DNA of 13,079 bases from Candidatus Omnitrophota bacterium. GTDB lineage: Bacteria > Omnitrophota > Gorgyraeia > Duberdicusellales > 4484-171. Every line of letters begins with the position of its first letter. Positions within the stretch are counted from its first letter, which is position 1. The notes below the pieces were generated by a model. The model was not told the DNA's origin and did not search any database. It saw nothing but the letters and a program-made list of their open reading frames with translations. Below, one piece after another: positions 1 through 7,276 of the stretch. The position numbers and the translations under genes were made by a program. Where the stretch lies: the NCBI GenBank assembly GCA_016939345.1, contig JAFGHG010000062.1, forward strand, positions 1 through 13,079, in the 5' to 3' direction.

Positions 1-1572
1 AATAAGCCTCTGAGCAGATTGTATGGCCTTTTTTGCTTGTTGCGGGGCCCTAAGCCTGCGGGCGTAGCGTATATCGGTTTTAAGCCGCTGCGATTCTTTA
101 TAATAAGAAATAAGAATAATCAACCCTATCAAGGGGATTATCTGCAAAAATAAAAAAAATTCATTTTTATAGAGAAAATTCCCTCTTTCCCTTAAACCGC
201 CAGTGCTTTCCTTAATATAGATAATACCTTCTCCGGCTGTCTCTTCGGTAAAACCTGCCTGGGGATAAGAGCCTTCGACAACCTTGGCCTGTTTTTCTTT
301 TACCTCTATAACTTTTATGGCTACCGGACCTTTTGTAATTGTCTGGTATTGATCCCTGTCAGGATTAAAAAAACTGAAAGCTATCTGGGGTATCTGGGTG
401 ATAGCAGCTTTTTTAGGTATCACAATCAGCTCAAAGATTTTGCTGTTTGCAGTCTGGGTGACCTGCGGCTCATAGACCTTGAAATCATCGCCGAAATCTA
501 TATGCGGCATATTAACGGTTTTAAGGTTTCCCGAACCGCTTATAATTAGCTTTAGGGTGATAGGGTCGCCTTCATTGACTTGCTTTGGCTGAACCTCAAG
601 GTCAAAGCTGTAATCTCCTAAGGCTGCGTTAAAACCTGCTGGTTTGTCTTTATCAGGCAGCTCTTTTACGGCAATGGCAATTCCGCCTGCTTTTAGGCGC
701 AGGGGATAGCGTTCATAACTTGAAAAAAAGTCGTCAAAAGAATCTGAACCGAAAAAATTATCAAAATCATCAAAGACCGAAGGAAATCTTTTACGGGTTT
801 CTTTTCTTACCAGAAGAACGCAGTCAAAACTCGCAGGACCAAGGGTCAGTTCTCCTGGACGTAAGGCGAAAGCATTGGCCTTAAACTCCAAAACTTGAAA
901 ATTCAACCCGCCGATAGACTCGCTATACTGCCTGGGTTCGCTTAAATTATCGATCAAAAACCCCTCATGAATCAGCTCAGGGTAAGCATTGTAGCGGACA
1001 TTGAGATCGTTTACATAAAGCCTTATTGTAATGGGTATTTTCTCATTGACGTAGGCAATCTTTTTTTCAGCATCCAGACGCAGATATACCCTTTCCTCTA
1101 AAGTAGCCTGGTTTTCCTCTTCAGGAAAATCCTGGTTATTGAGCTGGGTGCCTGAACCAGGGGTTATCTTTATGGCTATTGGTTCTGAAGTGAAGGTCTG
1201 GCCATTATATTCCACTGTAAGAGAAGGTATCATAAGGTCTCCGACCTTCAAAGGAAGAAGCCTGTATATATGGCTTATTGAGCTTGATACCCGGCCATTA
1301 ACAATATTTATATTGCTGGAAGGCCCGATATAGCTTTGGCTGAAGCCTTCTATTTCAGGCAGCTGCGGCTGCCTTATGCTCTGGGTGCCGCGGAAATTCA
1401 ATCTCAACTCTATGCCCGAGCCTAAGGAGGCGGTCTTTCTGTCAACACTGACATCAAAACTTATATCCTCACTGAAGCAGGAAAAAGACAGCATAAAGAA
1501 GACAACAGACAGAAAAAAAGTTATTGTTCTCGATCCTATAACCTGTAGTCTGTGGTCTTTGGTCTGAATCAT
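1..1572 (-). CDS. batD: BatD family membrane protein, 3' end outside window
   Basis: Last visible gene of the Bat operon. The frame is open from ATG at 1572 to base 1 (524 codons) and runs out of the window, so the C-terminus is missing. An N-terminal hydrophobic stretch (about residues 17-31, rich in F, L and V) looks like a signal peptide. A long extracytoplasmic beta-rich region follows, with an internally repeated pattern of Ig-like segments typical of BatD. One transmembrane helix lies near residues 471-488, followed by a basic segment with several RR pairs and the start of a cytoplasmic tail. BatD proteins occur with BatA/B/C and MoxR in operons linked to stress or oxygen tolerance; the molecular role is not settled. 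The start sits one base after the batC stop, with no good Shine-Dalgarno sequence. The first ten or so codons consist of a heptamer repeat (see separate entry), so the N-terminal residues before the signal peptide are probably not conserved. Confidence 0.88.
   Translation of the reverse strand, partial: MIQTKDHRLQVIGSRTITFFLSVVFFMLSFSCFSEDISFDVSVDRKTASLGSGIELRLNFRGTQSIRQPQLPEIEGFSQSYIGPSSNINIVNGRVSSSISHIYRLLPLKVGDLMIPSLTVEYNGQTFTSEPIAIKITPGSGTQLNNQDFPEEENQATLEERVYLRLDAEKKIAYVNEKIPITIRLYVNDLNVRYNAYPELIHEGFLIDNLSEPRQYSESIGGLNFQVLEFKANAFALRPGELTLGPASFDCVLLVRKETRKRFPSVFDDFDNFFGSDSFDDFFSSYERYPLRLKAGGIAIAVKELPDKDKPAGFNAALGDYSFDLEVQPKQVNEGDPITLKLIISGSGNLKTVNMPHIDFGDDFKVYEPQVTQTANSKIFELIVIPKKAAITQIPQIAFSFFNPDRDQYQTITKGPVAIKVIEVKEKQAKVVEGSYPQAGFTEETAGEGIIYIKESTGGLRERGNFLYKNEFFLFLQIIPLIGLIILISYYKESQRLKTDIRYARRLRAPQQAKKAIQSAQRLI
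1532..1566 (-). repeat. Degenerate heptamer array at the start of batD
   Basis: Read on the minus strand, these 35 bases fall into five consecutive 7-base units: CAGACCA, AAGACCA, CAGACTA, CAGGTTA, TAGGATC. They share a YAGACYA-like pattern. The units match those of the two arrays in the moxR/DUF58 spacer (TAGTCCA, TAGACCA). The array lies inside the batD coding sequence just after its start codon, before the hydrophobic signal segment. It decays toward its 3' end. I interpret it as a copy of the same dispersed repeat. Confidence 0.6.
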
Positions 1573-1573
1573 A

Positions 1574-2443
1574 TTACCAATCTTTTAAAACCTTAGGCTC
1601 TCTTTCCTGAGGCAGGGTGTCTTTATAAAGCTCCTGGGGCTCTTCATCCTGACGGTAGCTATCAAGAAGCATAAGAGCTTCTTTCTCAGACATTTCTTCA
1701 GAAGATTCTTTTTTCTCTGCCGCACTTGTTTTCTGCAGACCTCGGTCCTGTTTTTCTCCCTGAGACTGATTCTGCTTCTCTTGCCCGTTCTGGCTTTCCT
1801 TTTCCTGGGAATTCTTTTCCTGCTGTTCGTTGTTCTCGTTGTTCTGAGACTGTTCTTTGTTTTCCTCTGATTTTGACTCTTCCTTTTGCTCCCCGGACTC
1901 CTGCTCACCAGGCTCGTTCTGCTGACCTTGGTTTTGCTGATTCTCCTGCTGTTGTTGTTTCAGTTTTTCCTTAAGACGCTCAAGTTCTTCTTTTACAAAA
2001 TCGTAATTGTGTTTTGCGTCTTCATCTTCAGCATCCATAGCCAAGGCCTTCTGATAATGATAAAGAGCTTCTTCAAGCAGATTCAAGGCCGAGGCAGTAT
2101 CCTTGTCCTCGTTTTCTATGCCCAGCTTATATTTAGAATTACCTATGTTATAATGGGATTTTTCTACTAAATCCTTATCCAGAGAAACCAGGGCTTTCTC
2201 AAAGCTATCTGCTGCTTCCTGGTATTGCTGGTTTTTATAAAGAGCTGTTCCTAAATTAAAATTAACAATATCTGAATCGGGCAGCTCCTTTAAAGCCTTC
2301 TGGTAATGCTTCAGGGCCTGAGAAAATTGTTCTTTATTATATAACAAATTCCCTTGCTTTACCTCTTTTTTAGCATTAGCTGCAAACCCCTCTGCTGAGG
2401 AGAAAAGAAAAAATAAAAATGCTATTAACCTTATTATTCTCAT
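1574..2443 (-). CDS. batC: BatC-like TPR protein with Q/E/N-rich linker
   Basis: A 289-residue exported TPR protein. Residues 1-21 form a signal peptide (basic start, hydrophobic core, AANA cleavage region). TPR-type helices cover about 23-90 and 117-155, with patterns such as 'ALKHYQKAL', 'AADSFEKAL' and 'ALYHYQKAL' and the usual small/aromatic spacing. Residues 163-250 are a low-complexity linker of Q, E, N, K and S. The C-terminus (about 255-289) ends in KDW, following a motif of acidic and basic residues that is typical of the BatC end and so is probably a docking sequence. The start overlaps the batB stop by four bases (ATGA), implying translational coupling. TPR proteins of this operon are thought to act as scaffolds for the VWA proteins; that role is inferred. 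The name batC rests on operon order and domain type. Confidence 0.88.
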   Translation of the reverse strand: MRIIRLIAFLFFLFSSAEGFAANAKKEVKQGNLLYNKEQFSQALKHYQKALKELPDSDIVNFNLGTALYKNQQYQEAADSFEKALVSLDKDLVEKSHYNIGNSKYKLGIENEDKDTASALNLLEEALYHYQKALAMDAEDEDAKHNYDFVKEELERLKEKLKQQQQENQQNQGQQNEPGEQESGEQKEESKSEENKEQSQNNENNEQQEKNSQEKESQNGQEKQNQSQGEKQDRGLQKTSAAEKKESSEEMSEKEALMLLDSYRQDEEPQELYKDTLPQEREPKVLKDW

Positions 2444-3441
2444 GGATTTTTTTTATTCTGTATAAAGGGCTCTATAATTAAAAGGGTCATAGCCAGGGCA
2501 ACGAAGATCTGGAAGCGCTCGTTATAAAGTTTCATTTTTTCGGCATTTGACTCTCTTTTTTCAAATTTTGATAATCTCTGCTTATAAATCAATTCCAAGC
2601 CAAAGTCTTCTACGCTTGAACGTACATACATCCCGCCTGTTGTCAAAGCTATTTTTTCTAAAAGGCCTTCGTTCAGCCTTGTCTTGACCACGTTGCCGTC
2701 GCTGTCTTTTAGAAAGACCTTCCTGCCTTCAGCATCGGTTATCTGGATAAGTTCACCTTCTTTTGTGCCGATGCCCACACAGTATATTTTAAGTCCTTTA
2801 TCCTTGGCTTTTTCAGCCAGCTCAAGGGTCTGGCCTTCTAAATCTTCACCGTCAGTGATAATGATCAATATTTTATATTTTTTATCCGCTCCTTCAAGAA
2901 CCTTAATCGCTTCGCTGATAGCTGAGGATATAGAGGTTCCTCCTTTAGGTATTGTTGATGTGCTTATATCGTCAAGAGCCAGGGTAAAGCCGTCATAGTC
3001 AACAGTCAAAGGACACTGCAGGTATGAGGAACCGGCAAAGGCTATCAGACCTATACGGTCGCCTTTAAGATATTTAAGAATATCTTTTATAGCCAGCTTT
3101 GAACGCTCTAGGCGGTTCGGCTTTACATCTTCAGCCATCATGCTTTTTGAGGTATCAAGGGCAATTAGAATATCCAGGCCCTTGCGGCTTACCTCCTGCC
3201 ACTGAAATCCCCATTGAGGCCTCATCAAAGCGATCACGCTTAAAAAAACAACGGAGGTTATAAGTATGTATTTTAATCTTTCCTTTTTCGGTTCAAAGGA
3301 AAAGACTATATCCTTTAAAAGCTCTTCTTTAGCGAATTTCTGCATCAGAGTTTTCTTCTTATTATGGCTAAAAATAAAGAAGAGCCCTGTTGCTATCACC
3401 AGCCAGAATAAATAAGCGTAATATGCTGCAGCGAATCTCAT
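2440..3441 (-). CDS. batB: BatB, membrane-anchored von Willebrand factor A protein
   Basis: A 333-residue VWA protein. N-terminal hydrophobic segments lie near residues 8-25 and 57-73. The VWA domain spans about 89-300 and has a complete metal-ion-dependent adhesion site: DTSKS (96-100), the Thr in GGTS (169) and TDGED (196-200). A C-terminal transmembrane helix lies near 308-325. This is the BatB architecture: a VWA domain held near the membrane to bind partner proteins through a divalent metal. I chose ATG at 3441 because BatA/BatB proteins usually begin 'MRFA' directly before the first helix. A TTG at 3486 would add 15 residues with no ribosome site or family support. The ATG itself has only a weak Shine-Dalgarno. 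The gene is followed by batC with a 4-base overlap and preceded by batA after 76 bases. Confidence 0.92.
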   Translation of the reverse strand: MRFAAAYYAYLFWLVIATGLFFIFSHNKKKTLMQKFAKEELLKDIVFSFEPKKERLKYILITSVVFLSVIALMRPQWGFQWQEVSRKGLDILIALDTSKSMMAEDVKPNRLERSKLAIKDILKYLKGDRIGLIAFAGSSYLQCPLTVDYDGFTLALDDISTSTIPKGGTSISSAISEAIKVLEGADKKYKILIIITDGEDLEGQTLELAEKAKDKGLKIYCVGIGTKEGELIQITDAEGRKVFLKDSDGNVVKTRLNEGLLEKIALTTGGMYVRSSVEDFGLELIYKQRLSKFEKRESNAEKMKLYNERFQIFVALAMTLLIIEPFIQNKKNP

Positions 3442-3517
3442 AATATTCGTATTGCCTATTTTGTATATAGCAAAGACACTAAACAAGTGCTGGTTTAAGG
3501 CTGTTTTCTAAGCTCTC

Positions 3518-4513
3518 CTAAGGTATTTTCCTTAACCAGGTGTTTTTTAAAACCGCCTCGGAAATCAAAAGTAAAAGGCCAAGCAATAAAGGTATAAAGA
3601 ACAATTCTTTATACAGGCGTAAACCTTTTTTCTCTATTTTGGTTTTTTCTAAAGAATCTATCTCATGATATATATTTTTAAGGCTTTCGGTATCTGTAGC
3701 TAAATAATATCTTCCGTCGGTTGTCTCAGCTATCTGTTTCAGTGTATCTTCGTCAATATCTATCTGGACATTCTGGTATAATTTTCGGCCGAAAATATCC
3801 TGGACCGGATAAGGCACCGGGCCTTTCGTGCCTACGCCTATTGTATAAATCTTGACTCCCAGGGCTTTTGCGGCTTTGGCTGCTGTTAAAGGAGAAATAT
3901 TCCCCGAGTTATTTACTCCGTCAGTCAAAAGGATAATAATCTTACTCTTGGCCTTTGTTTTCTTCAGCCTGTTCAGGGAAGAGTTGACAGCTGAACCAAT
4001 GGCCGTGCCGTCTTCAATAGCCCCAATTTTTATTCTTTGCAGGTTAGAGATAAGCCACTGCTGGTCTGTGGTCAGGGGGCAGACCGTATAAGCAAGGGCT
4101 GCAAAGGTAACCAGGCCTATTCTGTCATTGGTTCTTTGTTGAATAAAATCCTCAGCTACTTTTTTTACTACTTCCAGACGGTTGTGCCGGGCTGCGCCTA
4201 TCTTAAAATCTTCTGCAAGCATGCTTCCTGAAGAGTCTATGGCCATAACTATTTCAACGCCTTCTGTTTCTACTCTGGATTCTTCAAGCACAGAGCGCGG
4301 GCCGGCTAAAGCGATAATAAACAACAAAACAGCAAAGCCTCTGAGGTAGAAAATATTATCGGAAAGAAAGACTTTTAAGGTGGGCTTAAAAGCCTCCAGA
4401 ACCCTGCCCGAGGAAAAGTTTATGCTTGAAGACTGTCTCTTCCTGGATAGGAAAAAAACAAAAATAAAAACAAGGGGTATTAAAAAAAGTATCCAGCTGT
4501 TTTTAAAAAACAT
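3518..4513 (-). CDS. batA: BatA, membrane-anchored von Willebrand factor A protein
   Basis: A 331-residue VWA protein and paralogue of the downstream BatB. Transmembrane segments lie at about 6-22 and 55-71, and again near the C-terminus (about 305-322). The VWA domain has an intact metal site: DSSGS (93-97), a Thr in EDGTAIGSA, and an LLTDGVNNSG strand. The stretch after the VWA core, with 'IDEDTLKQIAETTDGRYY' and 'IYHEIDSLEKTKIE', is highly typical of BatA. It starts five bases after the stop of the DUF4381-like gene. BatA and BatB are thought to form a membrane complex assembled or remodelled by the MoxR ATPase encoded at the head of the operon; this is family knowledge, not visible here. 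Confidence 0.93.
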   Translation of the reverse strand: MFFKNSWILFLIPLVFIFVFFLSRKRQSSSINFSSGRVLEAFKPTLKVFLSDNIFYLRGFAVLLFIIALAGPRSVLEESRVETEGVEIVMAIDSSGSMLAEDFKIGAARHNRLEVVKKVAEDFIQQRTNDRIGLVTFAALAYTVCPLTTDQQWLISNLQRIKIGAIEDGTAIGSAVNSSLNRLKKTKAKSKIIILLTDGVNNSGNISPLTAAKAAKALGVKIYTIGVGTKGPVPYPVQDIFGRKLYQNVQIDIDEDTLKQIAETTDGRYYLATDTESLKNIYHEIDSLEKTKIEKKGLRLYKELFFIPLLLGLLLLISEAVLKNTWLRKIP

Positions 4514-4518
4514 ATTTA

Positions 4519-5112
4519 TTAAGACTTTCTGTTTAGCTCTTCTTGAGCTGAAATCCGCGTTTTAGTTTCATCAATAAGCCTTATTGCCCAGTTATAAGTA
4601 TTCTCTATTTCCTCGTGGCTCGGGCCGTATTTGGCAAACTTGACTAGATCGCAATGCATTAAAAATTCGCTTAAAACAGCTTTCTGATCAGAATTAAGAT
4701 AATCCGAGCCTTTGAGCACATATAAAAATTCTTCGGTGGTCATCTCCGGGCAGCGGTAGGAAAATCTGTTCTCCAGATAATATCTCACTATGGACGAAAG
4801 CTCATAATAATAATCTTTAATCAAACCGCGGGCAATAAGATTTTTCTGCTTAAGGGCCTCAAGCGCCTCATAAGCTATCTCATCTGCAGTCTTACTCACT
4901 GCTGGTTCTAGTGGCTTTGTCTTTTTTCTTTTTAAAAACAAAAAGATAGCAGTCATTATAGCTGCCAGAATAGATACCAGCAAAAAAATAAGGGTTGCTC
5001 TAAAAAAATAGGATTTGAAATAGACCGGCGGCTTGATATCTCTTAAGCCTTGTGCCTGGCAGGAAAGATAAAAAAGGGAGTTTATAAATATTAATGATAA
5101 GACCTTTCTCAT
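4519..5112 (-). CDS. DUF4381-like membrane protein of the Bat operon
   Basis: A 197-residue protein in the slot between DUF58 and batA, where a DUF4381-type gene is usually found. Residues 1-21 resemble a signal sequence. A short extracytoplasmic stretch with 'LRDIKPP' follows; an L-R-D-I-x-x-P motif before the membrane helix is common in DUF4381 proteins. A strong transmembrane helix lies near 40-60, then a KRKK stop-transfer and a helical cytoplasmic domain (about 75-185). ATG at 5112 is preferred: it lies seven bases after the DUF58 stop, in a purine-rich context, and gives a clean signal sequence. Longer starts (to 5193) would overlap the DUF58 gene by about 70 bases and add a 27-residue polar leader. 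The biochemical function is unknown; it probably anchors or bridges the DUF58 and VWA partners. Confidence 0.8.
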   Translation of the reverse strand: MRKVLSLIFINSLFYLSCQAQGLRDIKPPVYFKSYFFRATLIFLLVSILAAIMTAIFLFLKRKKTKPLEPAVSKTADEIAYEALEALKQKNLIARGLIKDYYYELSSIVRYYLENRFSYRCPEMTTEEFLYVLKGSDYLNSDQKAVLSEFLMHCDLVKFAKYGPSHEEIENTYNWAIRLIDETKTRISAQEELNRKS

Positions 5113-5119
5113 CTTTATC

Positions 5120-5998
5120 TTAATGCTGCCTTCTCTCTCTGGTTTTAAAGAATTTAAACAGCTCCTTGTCATAAGGCCGGTCAGTATAAACATCTATACT
5201 GTCTACGCCCACCGAACGAAAAAGCATCTGTCTCTCTTTAAGCCTCTTTAAAGCATCCAGTTTGTACTGTCTGCGAAAATCCTTGTTGCTGCTATCGACT
5301 AAAATATCTTTTCCTGTCTCGCTGTCGCGCAATTTGACCATGCCTAAATCGGGAAAATAAAATTCCCGTGGGTCATTTATTGTTACAGCCACCAGATCAT
5401 GGCGTTTATTGGCTACTGCCAGGGTTTTTTTAAAACCTTTAGCAAAAAAATCTGAAAATAAAAAGCTGATTGTCCGGCCCTTGGTAACTCTGTTTAAATA
5501 ATCAAGGGCGATGGCAATATCGGTCTTTTGGCCTTGAGGCTTAAAATAAATTGCCTCCCGGATCACTCTCAGGATATGGCGCAGGCCTTTACGGGCAGGA
5601 ATGAATTTTTCTATCCTGTCACTAAAGACTATAAGCCCGACCTTATCGTTGTTTTTAATAGCAGAAAAAGCAAGGACTGAACATATTTCTGCAGCCAATT
5701 GGGATTTCAACTGTCCTGTTGTGCCAAAATGGGTTGAAGCTGAAATATCAAGAAGCAGCATTACAGTCAACTCCCTTTCTTCAACAAATTTCTTTACAAA
5801 GGGATGCCCGCATCTGGCTGTGACATTCCAGTCGATTGTGCGTATTTCATCTCCCGGTACATATTCGCGTACCTCATAAAACTCAATGCCTTTACCTTTG
5901 AATACGCTCTGGTATTTACCGGCAAAAGACTCAGTTACCATACGCGAAGTAGTAATCTGTATCCGCCTAATTTTTTTTAAAATTTCTTTGGGAATCAT
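5120..5998 (-). CDS. DUF58 domain protein (VWA-like), MoxR partner
   Basis: A 292-residue soluble DUF58 protein. The signature 'GDEIRTIDWNVTAR' lies at residues 49-62. It is followed by an EERELTV strand and a metal-site-like DISAS at 84-88, embedded in a VWA-like fold that continues to about residue 270. Family lengths of about 290-310 fit a complete protein. DUF58 proteins are nearly always encoded directly after MoxR-type ATPases and are thought to be their clients or adaptors; that is genomic association rather than a proven reaction. There is no membrane helix. The ATG at 5998 has no convincing ribosome site. The sequence just upstream is a heptamer repeat element, which may have displaced the original leader. 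The 3' end is seven bases from the next start. Confidence 0.92.
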   Translation of the reverse strand: MIPKEILKKIRRIQITTSRMVTESFAGKYQSVFKGKGIEFYEVREYVPGDEIRTIDWNVTARCGHPFVKKFVEERELTVMLLLDISASTHFGTTGQLKSQLAAEICSVLAFSAIKNNDKVGLIVFSDRIEKFIPARKGLRHILRVIREAIYFKPQGQKTDIAIALDYLNRVTKGRTISFLFSDFFAKGFKKTLAVANKRHDLVAVTINDPREFYFPDLGMVKLRDSETGKDILVDSSNKDFRRQYKLDALKRLKERQMLFRSVGVDSIDVYTDRPYDKELFKFFKTRERRQH

Positions 5999-6010
5999 TG
6001 TTATGGTTAA

Positions 6011-6038
6011 TAGTCGATAGTCCGTAGTCCAAAGTATA
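6011..6038 (+). repeat. Heptamer array, left arm of the spacer element
   Basis: On the plus strand this reads as consecutive 7-base units TAGTCGA, TAGTCCG, TAGTCCA and AAGTATA, with the last unit decayed. It lies 13 bases upstream of the DUF58 start codon. It is the inverted counterpart of the array at 6134-6168: TAGTCCGTAGTCCA here matches 12 of 14 positions of TAGTTCATAGTCCA read from the other strand. Confidence 0.65.
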
Positions 6039-6086
6039 TTTTATTTTTAAACAAGAACCTGACTCATGATTTTTATATTTTTATTT

Positions 6087-6108
6087 GGGCCGGGAGGAAA
6101 CTCGGCCC
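6087..6108. repeat. GC-rich palindrome, REP-like
   Basis: GGGCCG (6087-6092) and CGGCCC (6103-6108) form a perfect 6-bp stem around a 10-base spacer. It is flanked by strongly AT-rich DNA. In either transcript no U-run follows; on the minus strand the next bases are A-rich. This is therefore better seen as a REP-like palindromic intergenic element than as a terminator. It lies roughly midway between the two inverted heptamer arrays. Confidence 0.5.
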
Positions 6109-6133
6109 CTACTTATAATCCAATACAATACAA

Positions 6134-6168
6134 ACTATGGTCTATCGATTATGGACTATGAACTATTA
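6134..6168 (-). repeat. Heptamer array, right arm of the spacer element
   Basis: Read on the minus strand, the units in register are TAGTTCA, TAGTCCA, TAATCGA, TAGACCA, followed by TAGT. The array begins within the TAA stop codon of moxR, so the repeat directly abuts, and partly forms, the end of that gene. It is inverted relative to the 6011-6038 array and in the same orientation as the array at the start of batD. Confidence 0.65.
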
Positions 6169-7158
6169 TGGCACTTCTACTTCTTCAAAAATCCTTTTTA
6201 TGATATCATCTGAGGTCATCTCCTCAGCCTCTGCCTCATAACTGATTATTACCCTGTGCCTTAAAACATCAAGGCCAATGCTTTTAACATCCTGTGGGGT
6301 TACATATCCTCTTGCCTGTATAAAAGCATAAGCCTTAGAGGCTAACGTAAGATAGATAGTGGCTCGTGGTGATGCCGGGTACTGAATAAGGCTTTTAAGG
6401 CTCTCCAGTTTATACTTTTCAGGATTCCTGGTGGCAAAGATAATATCAAGTATGTATTTTTCCAGTTTTTCATCCATATATATCTCATCAACAACGCCTC
6501 TGGCCTTGATTATATCCTTTGGACTGATTACCGGATCTGCCTGGTTCTTTTTACCAGTAAAACTCATTCTTTTTAATATCTGGTATTCTTCGTTCATGCT
6601 TGGGTAGGTGATGTTGACTTTAAGCATAAACCTGTCCACCTGGGCCTCAGGCAAAGGATATGTTCCTTCCTGCTCTATCGGGTTTTGGGTAGCCATGACC
6701 AGAAAAGGGTCATCTAAAGCATAGGTGCTGTCTCCGATTGTAACTTGCCTTTCCTGCATGGCTTCCAGTAAAGCACTTTGCACTTTTGCCGGTGCACGGT
6801 TTATCTCGTCAGCCAGAATTATATTTGCAAAAATAGGGCCCTTCTTTGTGGAAAAACTTCCTTCTTTAGGATTATATACCAAAGTACCTATAAGGTCTGC
6901 CGGAAGAAGGTCAGGGGTAAACTGAATCCTCTGAAACTTCGTGTTTATAGCCTGAGAAAGCGTCTTAATAGAAAGGGTCTTGGCCAGACCCGGGACTCCT
7001 TCTACCAGAATATGGCCGTTGGCAAGTAAACCTATCATAAGCCTAGTGATAAGATAGTCCTGGCCGACTATGATCTTGCTTATTTCAGAATGAAGGTTTT
7101 GAATAAAAACACTCTCTTTCTTAACCTTTTCGTTGATAAGAGTTATCCCCGTGCTCAT
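6166..7158 (-). CDS. moxR: MoxR-type AAA+ ATPase
   Basis: A 330-residue MoxR-family AAA+ ATPase, the motor of the Bat operon. Walker A is GVPGLAKT (54-61) and Walker B is ILADE (114-118), with 'INRAPAKVQSALLEAMQE' following as usual. Sensor 1 is ATQNP (156-160), then 'LPEAQVDRFM' (169-178), and sensor 2 is SPR (263-265). All catalytic elements are present and the length is normal. MoxR proteins use ATP hydrolysis to remodel or activate VWA-domain partners; DUF58, BatA and BatB encoded downstream are the likely partners. Translation starts at ATG 7158 behind an excellent AAGGAGG site five bases upstream. The gene heads its own transcription unit, with a promoter at 7224-7251. Confidence 0.95.
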   Translation of the reverse strand: MSTGITLINEKVKKESVFIQNLHSEISKIIVGQDYLITRLMIGLLANGHILVEGVPGLAKTLSIKTLSQAINTKFQRIQFTPDLLPADLIGTLVYNPKEGSFSTKKGPIFANIILADEINRAPAKVQSALLEAMQERQVTIGDSTYALDDPFLVMATQNPIEQEGTYPLPEAQVDRFMLKVNITYPSMNEEYQILKRMSFTGKKNQADPVISPKDIIKARGVVDEIYMDEKLEKYILDIIFATRNPEKYKLESLKSLIQYPASPRATIYLTLASKAYAFIQARGYVTPQDVKSIGLDVLRHRVIISYEAEAEEMTSDDIIKRIFEEVEVP

Positions 7159-7223
7159 ACTGGCCTCCTTTTTGTTTATTTTGTTAGAGTTTGCTTGTTA
7201 GCGGGATGAATAATAGAAGATAT

Positions 7224-7251
7224 ATTTTACTTAAAAATAAGGTCTTTTCAA
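7224..7251 (-). promoter_or_regulatory. Sigma70-like promoter for the moxR-bat operon
   Basis: On the minus strand there is a TTGAAA -35 hexamer (7251-7246) and a TAAAAT -10 hexamer (7229-7224), separated by 16 bases. Each matches the sigma70 consensus at five of six positions. The leader to the moxR ATG would be about 60 bases. It sits immediately after the putative terminator of the upstream unit, which supports a transcription boundary here. Confidence 0.6.
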
Positions 7252-7255
7252 GGGG

Positions 7256-7276
7256 TAAAAATCGGGCTAAAAGCCC
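7256..7276 (-). terminator. Putative intrinsic terminator of the orp-like operon
   Basis: On the minus strand a GGGCT-TTT-AGCCC hairpin (7276-7264) is followed by GATTTTTA. The stem is only 5 bp but GC-rich, and a T-run of five follows closely. The hairpin overlaps the stop codon of the 75-residue gene (TAG at 7269-7267). It separates the last gene of the right-hand cluster from the moxR promoter. Read-through is possible with so short a stem. Confidence 0.55.

Larger units (their letters stand above)
5999..6165. other. moxR/DUF58 spacer: composite repeat element
   Basis: This 167-base spacer interrupts an otherwise tightly packed operon and holds no gene. It has a heptamer array at each end in opposite orientation, and a GC-rich palindrome between them. 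I see no T-tract after the palindrome on either strand, so a terminator is unlikely. The bases between the parts are AT-rich. The arrangement looks like a small non-autonomous intergenic element inserted between two co-transcribed genes. It would be transcribed as part of the Bat mRNA, where the two arrays could pair imperfectly. Confidence 0.5.

Noticed and set aside
1585..1908. 107-codon minus-strand frame inside batC
   Set aside because: It is an Arg/Lys/Ser-rich alternate reading of the low-complexity linker; the batC frame has the signal peptide, TPRs and conserved tail.
1726..2170. Plus-strand open frames opposite batC
   Set aside because: They are mirror frames of the repetitive linker with no recognisable domain or ribosome site; all supported genes are on the minus strand.
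2440..3486. Longer batB with a TTG start at 3486
   Set aside because: It adds 15 residues with no ribosome site; the ATG at 3441 gives the family-typical 'MRFA' start just before the first membrane helix.
4519..5193. Longer DUF4381-like gene starting at 5193
   Set aside because: It would overlap the DUF58 gene by about 70 bases and place a polar leader before an evident signal sequence that begins at 5112.
6087..6108. Palindrome as an intrinsic terminator
   Set aside because: No U-run follows on either strand; on the minus strand the following bases are A-rich.
1532..6168. Heptamer arrays as a CRISPR array
   Set aside because: Units are 7 bases, contiguous and degenerate, with no spacers and no cas genes.
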